Shown here piece by piece: positions 27,536 to 34,662 of a stretch of 64,000 bases of DNA. Below the pieces are notes generated by a model. That model had not been told where the DNA came from. It worked only from the letters and a program-made list of their open reading frames with translations, and made no database searches. The DNA comes from Mesorhizobium sp. M1C.F.Ca.ET.210.01.1.1 (GTDB lineage: Bacteria; Pseudomonadota; Alphaproteobacteria; Rhizobiales; Rhizobiaceae), in assembly GCF_004791585.1 (NCBI RefSeq), contig NZ_SRUU01000001.1, positions 1 to 64,000 of the forward strand, in the 5' to 3' direction. Each line of letters starts with the position of its first letter. The stretch's first letter is position 1. The position numbers and the translations under genes are program-made.

Positions 27536-27577
27536 ATGAAGACGTCGAATCCGGCCTGGAACGTTCCGGCGCACTGA
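27536..27577 (+). CDS. Possible 13-residue peptide or leader ORF
   Basis: ATG to TGA encodes MKTSNPAWNVPAH. It is listed because AAGGAG stands at 7-8 nt spacing before the ATG, as strong as the sites of the two flanking secreted-protein genes. It lies between these tandem paralogues, after a small hairpin (AGGGAG / CTCCCT, about 27485-27503). It could be a regulatory leader peptide for the downstream gene, a remnant of a third paralogue start, or chance. Confidence 0.3.
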   Translation: MKTSNPAWNVPAH

Positions 27578-27629
27578 GGCGGCCGAATGTGCCTCCATTG
27601 CCGGAATGCGAAGGCGAAGGAGGTGCCCT

Positions 27630-27947
27630 ATGGCACGCATATTTTCGTTTCGCTTGATCAAGCTGGCGGTCGTCGGCGCCATGATGGCGCTGCCGGCGCT
27701 GCCTGCGCGGGCGCAAGTCATCTGCGGCGGCCATGACTATCTGGTCGCGAGACTGGCAGAGGCGTTCGAGGAGAAGCGGCTCGGCTACGGTGTCGCCGGA
27801 GAAGTCGCCATCTTCGAGGTGTTCGTATCGGCAAAAGGGACCTGGACCATCCTGATGACCGACGTCAAGGGCCAGGCCTGCATCCTGGCGGCCGGCGACG
27901 GATGGGAAGATACGCTGGCCACCGCGGTCCGGCAGCCGGGCGGCTGA
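27630..27947 (+). CDS. Small secreted protein, paralogue 2
   Basis: 105 residues with a signal peptide (LIKLAVVGAMMALPALPARA). The mature part matches paralogue 1 over the core: VAIFEVFVSAKGTWTILMTDVKGQACILAAGDGWE, with the same two cysteine positions (one just after the cleavage site in VICGGH, one in GQACIL). AAGGAGGTG lies 5 nt before the ATG at 27630; an upstream in-frame ATG at 27606 would precede that site and lacks its own. It is tandem to the first copy, 245 bp apart. The function is unknown. Confidence 0.8.
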   Translation: MARIFSFRLIKLAVVGAMMALPALPARAQVICGGHDYLVARLAEAFEEKRLGYGVAGEVAIFEVFVSAKGTWTILMTDVKGQACILAAGDGWEDTLATAVRQPGG

Positions 27948-27971
27948 AGCAGCGAGGCTGAACCGATCCGG

Positions 27972-28643
27972 TCAGCGCGTCGCCGCCACCTCGGCGTGGC
28001 CGCGCAGCAACGCCATCAGCTTCTTGGCGTCCTTGGCGGCGGCTTCTTCGTCGCCGTCGAGGATCGAGCGGATCAGCGCGACGTGGTGCTCGGCGGATTC
28101 GGCCAGGCCCGTATCCGACTTGTAGCGGAACCAGAAGCGGCGGCTGTGCGTCTGCAAGGGCGCCGCCACCCGCGCCGCGAACGGATTGTCGGCGGCGTTC
28201 GCCAGCGCCTCGTCGAGCTGCTTGTCGGCCTGGATGAAGGCAAGCACGTTGCCGGAGATCACCGCCTTCTGCATGGCGAGCGCCGCCTCGTGGAACAGGT
28301 CGGCGGCCTCGCGGGTGACGAAGCGGGCGGCGGAGCGGGCAAGCACGACCTCGACGCCACGCCTGGCGTCGATGACGCGCAGCCAGTCGCCGGCGTGGAG
28401 CGGCGCCACCGCGATGCCCGCGCGGGGTCTTATGTCGAGAAGCCCTTCCCAGGCGAGCCTCTGGATCGCCTCGCGCACGGGAGTGCGCCCGAGACCCAGC
28501 CGCTCGATCAGCGCGCCTTCGGTGACGAAACTCGAAGGCGCCAGCTCGAGCGTGACGATCATGTGCTCCAGCGCGCGGTAGGCCTTGGTCGCCGCCGGCT
28601 CGAAGGTCGCGTTCGTCTCAACGGATATCAGAGGGGATATCAA
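27972..28643 (-). CDS. GntR-family regulator (FCD type) of the hydroxyproline operon
   Basis: 223 residues from TTG 28643. The N-terminal winged HTH (YRALEHMIVTLELAPSSFVTEGALIERLGLGRTPVREAIQRLAWEGLL) is of the FadR/GntR type and the C-terminal domain has FCD-type histidines (RFWFRYKSD, AEHHVALI). The TTG is preferred because AGGAG stands 6-7 nt upstream. The earlier in-frame ATG at 28676 has no ribosome binding site and lies in the AT-rich palindrome that looks like the operator. It is divergent from the hydroxyproline genes and probably represses them until hydroxyproline or an intermediate binds. Confidence 0.9.
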   Translation of the reverse strand: MISPLISVETNATFEPAATKAYRALEHMIVTLELAPSSFVTEGALIERLGLGRTPVREAIQRLAWEGLLDIRPRAGIAVAPLHAGDWLRVIDARRGVEVVLARSAARFVTREAADLFHEAALAMQKAVISGNVLAFIQADKQLDEALANAADNPFAARVAAPLQTHSRRFWFRYKSDTGLAESAEHHVALIRSILDGDEEAAAKDAKKLMALLRGHAEVAATR

Positions 28644-28654
28644 TGACAGGCTCC

Positions 28655-28675
28655 TGATATATTTTTCATATATCA
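28655..28675. promoter_or_regulatory. Candidate GntR operator 1
   Basis: TGATATAT (28655-28662) and ATATATCA (28668-28675) form a perfect inverted repeat with a 5-bp spacer, directly upstream of the regulator's ribosome binding site. The related palindrome TGATATATCA lies at 28721-28730 near the divergent promoter. Two sites with the same half-sequence suit a GntR-type autoregulated repressor. Confidence 0.65.
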
Positions 28676-28689
28676 TAACGGATTCAGCG

Positions 28690-28730
28690 TTGACAGGCCA
28701 ACTCTTAATAGATATATGACTGATATATCA
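28690..28730 (+). promoter_or_regulatory. Promoter and operator 2 of the hydroxyproline operon
   Basis: TTGACA at 28690-28695 is a consensus -35, and TATATG at 28713-28718 a fair -10 at exactly 17 bp. The palindrome TGATATATCA (28721-28730) lies where transcription would start, about 16 bp before the start codon of the first gene, so a bound repressor would block the polymerase. Confidence 0.6.
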
Positions 28731-28745
28731 GCCGGAGAGATAGCC

Positions 28746-29681
28746 ATGTGGGCCGGAGTTTTCCCAGCAGTCACGACCAAATTCACCGCCGCCGACCGCC
28801 TCGACCATGCCGAGATGGAGCGCTGCTACGGCTTGCAGATGGAGGCCGGCTGCGACGGCATCATCGTCTGCGGCTCGCTCGGCGAGGGGCCGATGCTGTC
28901 GCCTGACGAGAAGATCGAGGTGCTGAAGACGGCGCAGAAGGTCGCCGCGGGCAAGCCGGTGCTGCTGACCGTCAACGAGCCCGGCACCCGCGAAGCGGCG
29001 AGCATCGCGCGCCGCGCCGCCAGGGAAGGAGCCAGCGGCCTCATGGTGGTGCCGAGCCCGATCTACCACACCGACCGGCAAGAGACGGTCGCAGCCCTTC
29101 GCGCCGTCGCCGAAGCCGGCGACCTGCCGATCATGATCTACTCCAACCGCCTCGCCTATCGCGTCGATGTCACCGTCGACCTGATGGAGGAACTGGCGTC
29201 GGACAAGCGCTTCGTCGCCATCAAGGAATCGTCCGACGACATCCGCCGCTCGACCGAGATCATCAATCGTCTGGGCGACCGCTACGATCTCTTCACCGGC
29301 GTCGACAACCTCGCCTTCGAGGCGCTCTCGGTCGGCGCCATCGGTTGGGTGGCCGGCCTGGTCACCGCTTTCCCGCGCGAGACGGTCGCCATCTACCAGC
29401 TAATGAAGCAAGCCCGCCGCGAGGAGGCGTTGGCAATCTACCGCTGGTTCCGGCCGCTGCTCGATCTCGATGTCTCGACCTATCTGGTCCAAAACATCAA
29501 GCTTGCCGAAGTGCTGGCGATCGATACCAATGACCGCGTTCGCATGCCGCGCCAGCCGCTGTCGGGCGAACGCCGCACGGCGGTGGAGAAGATCGTCCGG
29601 GATGCGCTGGCGGTGCGGCCGAAGCTGCCGGCGTTCCAGAATACTCCACGACCGGCGGGGAAGATGGTGGCGGCCGAATAA
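28746..29681 (+). CDS. DapA-family lyase, probably pyrroline-4-hydroxy-2-carboxylate deaminase
   Basis: 311 residues. Class I aldolase-like barrel of the dihydrodipicolinate synthase family: GVFPAVTTKFTAADRLD, GSLGEGPMLSPDEKIEV, the Tyr in MIYSNRLAYRVD and the Schiff-base Lys in FVAIKESSDDIRR near residue 160. Placed before a FAD oxidoreductase and a proline-racemase-family epimerase, it fits the deaminase that turns pyrroline-4-hydroxy-2-carboxylate into 2-oxoglutarate semialdehyde in hydroxyproline breakdown, rather than lysine synthesis. The ATG at 28746 follows GGAGAG; an in-frame ATG at 28716 would overlap the operator. Confidence 0.88.
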   Translation: MWAGVFPAVTTKFTAADRLDHAEMERCYGLQMEAGCDGIIVCGSLGEGPMLSPDEKIEVLKTAQKVAAGKPVLLTVNEPGTREAASIARRAAREGASGLMVVPSPIYHTDRQETVAALRAVAEAGDLPIMIYSNRLAYRVDVTVDLMEELASDKRFVAIKESSDDIRRSTEIINRLGDRYDLFTGVDNLAFEALSVGAIGWVAGLVTAFPRETVAIYQLMKQARREEALAIYRWFRPLLDLDVSTYLVQNIKLAEVLAIDTNDRVRMPRQPLSGERRTAVEKIVRDALAVRPKLPAFQNTPRPAGKMVAAE

Positions 29682-29695
29682 AGGGCAGCGCTGAC

Positions 29696-31006
29696 GTGCA
29701 AGGAAATTCCAAATCCCTGGGAAAGGGGCGACGTCCCGCCGCCGGGGCTTCGTCTCCCCATGAGCGGGGAGAGGGGGAAGACGTCGCCATCATCGGCGGC
29801 GGCATCATAGGCATCTGCGCGGCGGCCTTGCTCGCAGAGGCCGGGCGCGGCGTTACCATCTTCGACCGCACCGGCATCTGCGAGGAGACGAGCTCCGGCA
29901 ACGCCGCCGCCTTCGCCTTCTCCGACGTGCTGCCGCTGGCGCACAAGGGGATGATCAGGCAGTTGCCGAAATGGCTTGCCGATCCGCTCGGGCCTTTGGC
30001 CATTCCCCCAGCCTATCTGCCCAAGCTCCTGCCCTGGCTGATCCGCTTCTGGCGCGCGGGCGCCGCCAGGCACTATGAAGCGGGGCTCGCGGCGCAGGTC
30101 GGCATGATGAAGCTCGCCGAAGCCGAATGGATGGGGCTGCTCGATCGTTCCGGCACGAGGCCGATGCTGCGCGAGGACGGCTCGCTGGAACTCTACGAAA
30201 GCGAGGCCGAGTTCCGGGCTTCATTGCCGGGCTGGGCGGCACGCGAGCGCTTCGGCATCGGCTTCCGCCATGTCGAGGGCGAGGAGATGGCCGGCTTGCA
30301 GCCGGGTCTCGCGCCGCGCTTCGTCAAGGGCACCTTCGTGCCGAGTTGGAAGACGGTCGCCGATCCGAAGCTGCTCGGCAAGGCGGTGTGGGCCCATGCG
30401 CAGAAGCTCGGCGCTCGTTTCGAGCACGCGCGGGCCGAGCACGTCGGGACCGACGCCGACGGTGCTGTGATCGCGCTTGCCGACGGCACGACGCGCAAGG
30501 CGAAGCAGGTCGTCATTGCGGCCGGCGCATGGTCGCATCTCCTGGCCAGAAATTTCGGCGACCGCATCCCGCTCGAGACCGAGCGCGGCTACAACACGAC
30601 GCTGCCCGTCTCGGCTTTCGACGTAAAGCGGCAGTTGATCTTTTCCGGGCATGGCTTCGTCATCACGCCGCTGGCAACGGGGTTGCGGGTCGGCGGTGCC
30701 GTCGAGCTCGGCGGCATCGAGCGGCCACCGAATTTCCAGCGCTCGAAGGCGATGCTGGAAAAGGCAAAACGCTTCCTGCCGGGGCTCGATCCGTCGGGCG
30801 GCCGCGAGTGGATGGGTTTTCGACCGTCATTGCCCGATTCGCTGCCGGTCATTGGCCAAGCGCGGGTGCCGAATGTCTTCTATGCCTTCGGCCACGGCCA
30901 TCTCGGCCTGACCCAGGCGGCGGCGACCGGCCGCTTGATCCGCGATCTTGTTCTCGGGCAGACTCCGCCGCTCGATCTCAACCCATTCCGTCCGCAACGG
31001 TTCTGA
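29696..31006 (+). CDS. FAD-dependent oxidoreductase, probably D-hydroxyproline dehydrogenase
   Basis: 436 residues from GTG 29696. DadA-like: FAD motif DVAIIGGGIIGICAAALLAEAG, then SSGNAAAFAFSDVLPLA, and a C-terminal GHGHLGLTQAAATGRLI. In the pathway it would oxidise cis-4-hydroxy-D-proline from the epimerase to pyrroline-4-hydroxy-2-carboxylate. The N-terminus is odd: about 29 residues precede the FAD motif, where homologues have 2-5, and they are encoded by a G/C-rich hairpin-bearing stretch that looks like an intergenic repeat. No ATG lies in this frame there. The true start is therefore uncertain. Confidence 0.85.
   Translation: MQGNSKSLGKGRRPAAGASSPHERGEGEDVAIIGGGIIGICAAALLAEAGRGVTIFDRTGICEETSSGNAAAFAFSDVLPLAHKGMIRQLPKWLADPLGPLAIPPAYLPKLLPWLIRFWRAGAARHYEAGLAAQVGMMKLAEAEWMGLLDRSGTRPMLREDGSLELYESEAEFRASLPGWAARERFGIGFRHVEGEEMAGLQPGLAPRFVKGTFVPSWKTVADPKLLGKAVWAHAQKLGARFEHARAEHVGTDADGAVIALADGTTRKAKQVVIAAGAWSHLLARNFGDRIPLETERGYNTTLPVSAFDVKRQLIFSGHGFVITPLATGLRVGGAVELGGIERPPNFQRSKAMLEKAKRFLPGLDPSGGREWMGFRPSLPDSLPVIGQARVPNVFYAFGHGHLGLTQAAATGRLIRDLVLGQTPPLDLNPFRPQRF
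29754..29771. repeat. Hairpin inside the start of the oxidoreductase gene
   Basis: CTCCCC (29754-29759) pairs with GGGGAG (29766-29771) around ATGAGC. The surrounding GGGGCGACGTCCCGCCGCCGG and GAGAGGGGG context looks like a dispersed intergenic element rather than coding sequence, yet it lies in frame between the GTG start and the FAD motif of the gene. Confidence 0.4.
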
Positions 31007-31021
31007 CATCAAGAGAGCATC

Positions 31022-32023
31022 ATGGCCAAAAAATCCTTCTTCTGCATCGACGGCCACACCTGCGGCAATCCGGTGCGGCTGGTCGCCGGCGGCGGGCCGC
31101 TGCTCGAGGGCGCGACGATGATGGAGCGGCGCGCGCATTTCCTTGCCGAGTACGACTGGATCCGTACCGGGCTGATGTTCGAGCCGCGCGGCCATGACGT
31201 GATGTCGGGCTCGATCCTCTATCCGCCGACGCGTGAGGACTGCGATATCGCCATCCTGTTCATCGAGACCTCGGGCTGCCTGCCGATGTGCGGCCACGGC
31301 ACGATCGGCACGGTGACTATGGCGATCGAGCACGGGCTGGTGAAGCCGAAGACGCCGGGCGTGCTGAGACTCGACACGCCGGCCGGCCTGGTCGTCGCCG
31401 AATACAAGCAGGTCGGCGAATGTGTCGAGGAAGTGCGCATCACCAACGTGCCGTCCTTCCTCTATGCCGAAGGGCTGACGGTGGAGTGCCCGGTGCTTGG
31501 CGAGATCAGCGTCGACGTCGCCTACGGCGGCAATTTCTACGCCATCGTCGAGCCGCAGGCGAACTATCGCGACATGGCCGACCATTCGGCCGGCGACCTC
31601 ATCGCCTGGAGCCCGGTGGTGCGCCAGCGCCTCAACGAGAAATACTCATTCGTCCACCCGGAAAACCCCGGCATCAACCGGCTGTCGCACATGCTGTGGA
31701 CCGGCAAGCCGAGAGATGCCGAGGCCGATGCTCGCAACGCCGTCTTCTATGGCGACAAGGCGATCGACCGCAGCCCTTGCGGCACCGGCACCTCGGCGCG
31801 CATGGCGCAGCTCCACGCCAAGGGCAGGCTCAAGGTTGGCGACAGTTTTGTCCATGAATCGATCATCGGTTCGCTGTTCAAGGGCAGGGTCGAAAAAGAG
31901 GTCAGCGTGGCCGGCAAGCCGGCGATCATCCCCTCGATCGGCGGCTGGGCGCGCATGACCGGGCTCAACACCATCTTCATCGACGATCGCGATCCGTTCG
32001 CGCATGGGTTCATCGTCACATAA
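31022..32023 (+). CDS. hypE: 4-hydroxyproline 2-epimerase (proline racemase family)
   Basis: 333 residues. It interconverts trans-4-hydroxy-L-proline and cis-4-hydroxy-D-proline without cofactor. Both active-site cysteines are present: Cys90 in LPMCGHGTIG and Cys253 in DRSPCGTGTSARMA. The two cysteines indicate an epimerase/racemase, not the 3-hydroxyproline dehydratase that has Thr in place of the second. With the two genes before it, it forms the first three enzymes of hydroxyproline breakdown; the last, 2-oxoglutarate semialdehyde dehydrogenase, is not in this cluster. Confidence 0.93.
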   Translation: MAKKSFFCIDGHTCGNPVRLVAGGGPLLEGATMMERRAHFLAEYDWIRTGLMFEPRGHDVMSGSILYPPTREDCDIAILFIETSGCLPMCGHGTIGTVTMAIEHGLVKPKTPGVLRLDTPAGLVVAEYKQVGECVEEVRITNVPSFLYAEGLTVECPVLGEISVDVAYGGNFYAIVEPQANYRDMADHSAGDLIAWSPVVRQRLNEKYSFVHPENPGINRLSHMLWTGKPRDAEADARNAVFYGDKAIDRSPCGTGTSARMAQLHAKGRLKVGDSFVHESIIGSLFKGRVEKEVSVAGKPAIIPSIGGWARMTGLNTIFIDDRDPFAHGFIVT

Positions 32024-32362
32024 CCGTCATGGCCTCACCCAACGGAAGGCATGCCGCGCAAAATCGAGCGCCTTCCTTGACGCAAGGAATCTTCTCATCA
32101 AATTATCTTGACGGCGATTTCTTCGAAATGGCGCGCATGATACGGCTGAATCGTCAAAGACATTGCGTTGTGCCAATGATAGGGTCCGCGATAGTCCAGA
32201 GGCCGGGTGCGAAAAAACGGGCAATCGGGTGGCGTGCTTCCAAACCACGCTCGGCGATTGAAAAATCACGTTGCAATCCGGGCTCGAAACTTTACGACTA
32301 GGGGAAATACGAAAAGGGGTGCGACCGGGACACGGGCGACATTCCAGGGGAGCCGCATAAAT
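32024..32362. other. Intergenic region before livH
   Basis: 339 bp without a convincing gene. TTCCTT (32073-32078) and AAGGAA (32084-32089) form a small hairpin that could weakly terminate the hydroxyproline operon. TTGACG (32077-32082) followed after 18 bp by AATTAT (32101-32106) is a possible promoter for the transport operon, giving a leader of about 250 nt. AGGGGAG before 32363 is the livH ribosome binding site. A 90-codon frame at 32029-32301 has no ribosome binding site or recognisable protein. Confidence 0.4.
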
Positions 32363-33265
32363 ATGCAGTACTTCGTCCAGCAGCTTATCAATGGGCTGAC
32401 GCTGGGATCTATCTATGGGCTGATCGCGATCGGCTACACGATGGTCTACGGCATCATCGGCATGATCAATTTCGCCCATGGCGACATTTTCATGGTCGGC
32501 GCCTTCACGGCCCTCATCGTCTTCCTGATCCTCGGCGCGATGTTCTATTCGGTGCCTGTGGTGGTGGCGCTTCTGATCATGATGATCGTGGGCATGCTGC
32601 TCACCAGCCTCTACAATTGGACGATCGAGAAGGTGGCCTACCGGCCGCTGCGCGGCTCGTTCCGGCTGGCGCCGCTGATCACCGCCATCGGCATGTCGAT
32701 CGCGCTGTCCAACTTCGTGCAGGTCACGCAAGGTCCGCGCAACAAGCCGATCCCGCCGCTGGTCAGCCAGGTCTACACCGTCGACGGCATCAGCGTCTCG
32801 CTGAAGCAGATCATCATCGTGATCGTGACCATCGCGCTGTTGGCGATCTTCTGGTATCTCGTCAACCGGACGGCGCTGGGGCGGGCGCAGCGCGCCTGCG
32901 AGCAGGACCGCAAGATGGCGGCGCTGCTTGGCGTTGACGTCGACCGCACCATATCGATCACCTTCATCATGGGCGCAGCACTTGCCGCTGTCGCGGGCAC
33001 GCTGTTCCTGATGTATTATGGTGTGGTGGTGTTTTCGGACGGCTTCGTGCCGGGTGTGAAGGCGTTTACCGCGGCGGTACTCGGCGGCATCGGCTCGCTG
33101 CCGGGCGCGGTGCTCGGCGGGCTGCTGATCGGCTTCATCGAGAGCATGTGGTCGGCCTATTTCTCGATCGACTACAAGGACGTCGCAGCCTTCTCGATCC
33201 TGGCGATCGTGCTCATCTTCCTGCCCTCCGGCATACTGGGCCGGCCTGAAGTCGAAAAGGTCTGA
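32363..33265 (+). CDS. livH: Branched-chain amino acid ABC transporter permease LivH
   Basis: 300 residues, about eight transmembrane helices. MQYFVQQLINGLTLGSIYGLIAIGYTMVYGIIGMINFAHGD is the LivH/BraD signature. The EAA-like loop is near the C-terminus (AVLGGIGSLPGAVLGGLLIG). It forms the membrane channel with LivM. The frame is open from 32207, but the conserved start and AGGGGAG place the ATG at 32363. livM follows after 5 bp. Confidence 0.96.
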   Translation: MQYFVQQLINGLTLGSIYGLIAIGYTMVYGIIGMINFAHGDIFMVGAFTALIVFLILGAMFYSVPVVVALLIMMIVGMLLTSLYNWTIEKVAYRPLRGSFRLAPLITAIGMSIALSNFVQVTQGPRNKPIPPLVSQVYTVDGISVSLKQIIIVIVTIALLAIFWYLVNRTALGRAQRACEQDRKMAALLGVDVDRTISITFIMGAALAAVAGTLFLMYYGVVVFSDGFVPGVKAFTAAVLGGIGSLPGAVLGGLLIGFIESMWSAYFSIDYKDVAAFSILAIVLIFLPSGILGRPEVEKV

Positions 33266-33270
33266 TCCTC

Positions 33271-34662
33271 ATGGCCGTTACCGTGTCTCCGGAGCGCGAC
33301 GTCGTCGCTACTCCCATCCAACGCGCTTTCCGTGAAGCGCTCTATGCCGGCGCCATCGCGCTTGGCCTGTTTGTGTTGTTCATCGGTCTCAGGACCGACC
33401 AGAACATCAACAACGAGCTGATCCTGGTGCAGCGCTGGGCCCTGCTGGGGTTCGTGGTCATCGCCACCGCCGTCGGCCGCTTCCTCTATGTCGGCTACGC
33501 GCAGCCGGCGATGGAGCGGGCCAATGCCGAAAAGGCCAAAGCGCCCGCCGCCGTGGCGGAGCCGGGCTTTGTCCGGCAGAACTTCAACAAGATCGGCGTC
33601 GCCGTGTTGCTGCTCTATCCGGTCGCCATGGTGCTCGCTTTCGGCTTCCAGGGCTCGCTGAAATGGGTCGACAATTTCGGCATCCAGATCCTGATCTATG
33701 TGATGCTGGCCTGGGGCCTCAACATCGTCGTCGGCCTCGCCGGCCTGCTCGATCTCGGCTATGTCGCCTTCTATGCCGTCGGGGCCTATGCCTACGCGCT
33801 GCTCGGCACGCATTTCGGCCTGTCGTTCTGGATCCTGCTGCCGGCCGCCGGCTGCATGGCCGCCTTCTGGGGCGTCATGCTCGGCTTTCCGGTGCTGAGA
33901 TTGCGAGGCGACTATCTGGCAATCGTCACCCTCGCCTTCGGCGAGATCATCCGTCTGGTCCTGATCAACTGGCGCGAGGTGACCAACGGCTCGGCCGGCG
34001 TTTCGGGTATTCCGAAAGTGTCGTTCTTCGGGCTGGTGTCGTTCAATGTGTCGGACCCCAACTACATCGCCAAGGTGCTGCACATCGCTCAGTCAGGCGC
34101 TTACTACAAGATTTTCCTCTACTACCTGATCCTGGGACTCTGCTTCCTCACCGCCTTCGTCACCATCAGGCTTCGCCGCCTGCCGGTGGGCCGGGCCTGG
34201 GAAGCGCTGCGCGAGGACGAGATCGCCTGCCGCTCGCTCGGCATCAACACCACCACCACCAAGCTGACGGCGTTCGCCACCGGCGCCATGTTCGGCGGCT
34301 TCGCCGGCTCCTTCTTTGCCGCCCGGCAAGGTTTCGTCAGCCCCGAATCCTTCGTCTTCCTGGAATCGGCAATCATCCTCGCCATCGTGGTGCTCGGCGG
34401 CATGGGCTCGCTCGGCGGGATTGCCGTGGCGGCGCTGGTGATGATCGGCGGCACCGAGATCCTGCGCGAGCTCGATTTCCTCAAGGCCGTCTTCGGCCCC
34501 GACTTCACCCCGGAACTCTACCGCATGCTGCTGTTCGGCATGGCCATGGTCATCGTCATGCTGTGGAAGCCGCGAGGCTTCGTCGGCAGCCGCGAGCCGA
34601 CGGCCTTCCTGAGGGAACGAAAAGCGGTCTCGGGCTCCTTCACAAAGGAGGGCCACGGCTGA
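33271..34662 (+). CDS. livM: Branched-chain amino acid ABC transporter permease LivM
   Basis: 463 residues. N-terminal helices and a ~110-residue variable lead-in are followed by the conserved LivM core: YVMLAWGLNIVVGLAGLLDLGYVAFYAVGAYAYALL, SLGINTTTTKLTAFATGAMFGGFAG and VLGGMGSLGGIA. It is longer than the ~310-residue minimum because of the N-terminal extension, as in E. coli LivM and several rhizobial ones. The stop overlaps the livG start (ATGA-type). Confidence 0.95.
   Translation: MAVTVSPERDVVATPIQRAFREALYAGAIALGLFVLFIGLRTDQNINNELILVQRWALLGFVVIATAVGRFLYVGYAQPAMERANAEKAKAPAAVAEPGFVRQNFNKIGVAVLLLYPVAMVLAFGFQGSLKWVDNFGIQILIYVMLAWGLNIVVGLAGLLDLGYVAFYAVGAYAYALLGTHFGLSFWILLPAAGCMAAFWGVMLGFPVLRLRGDYLAIVTLAFGEIIRLVLINWREVTNGSAGVSGIPKVSFFGLVSFNVSDPNYIAKVLHIAQSGAYYKIFLYYLILGLCFLTAFVTIRLRRLPVGRAWEALREDEIACRSLGINTTTTKLTAFATGAMFGGFAGSFFAARQGFVSPESFVFLESAIILAIVVLGGMGSLGGIAVAALVMIGGTEILRELDFLKAVFGPDFTPELYRMLLFGMAMVIVMLWKPRGFVGSREPTAFLRERKAVSGSFTKEGHG

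Noticed and set aside
28746..29681. dapA for lysine biosynthesis
   Set aside because: The gene family is shared, but the operon with an epimerase and a FAD dehydrogenase under a GntR repressor points to hydroxyproline breakdown.
33663..34661. Upstream extension of the livG frame
   Set aside because: It runs through the well-identified livM; the LivG family start lies at 34662, so the open frame is only a shadow of livM.
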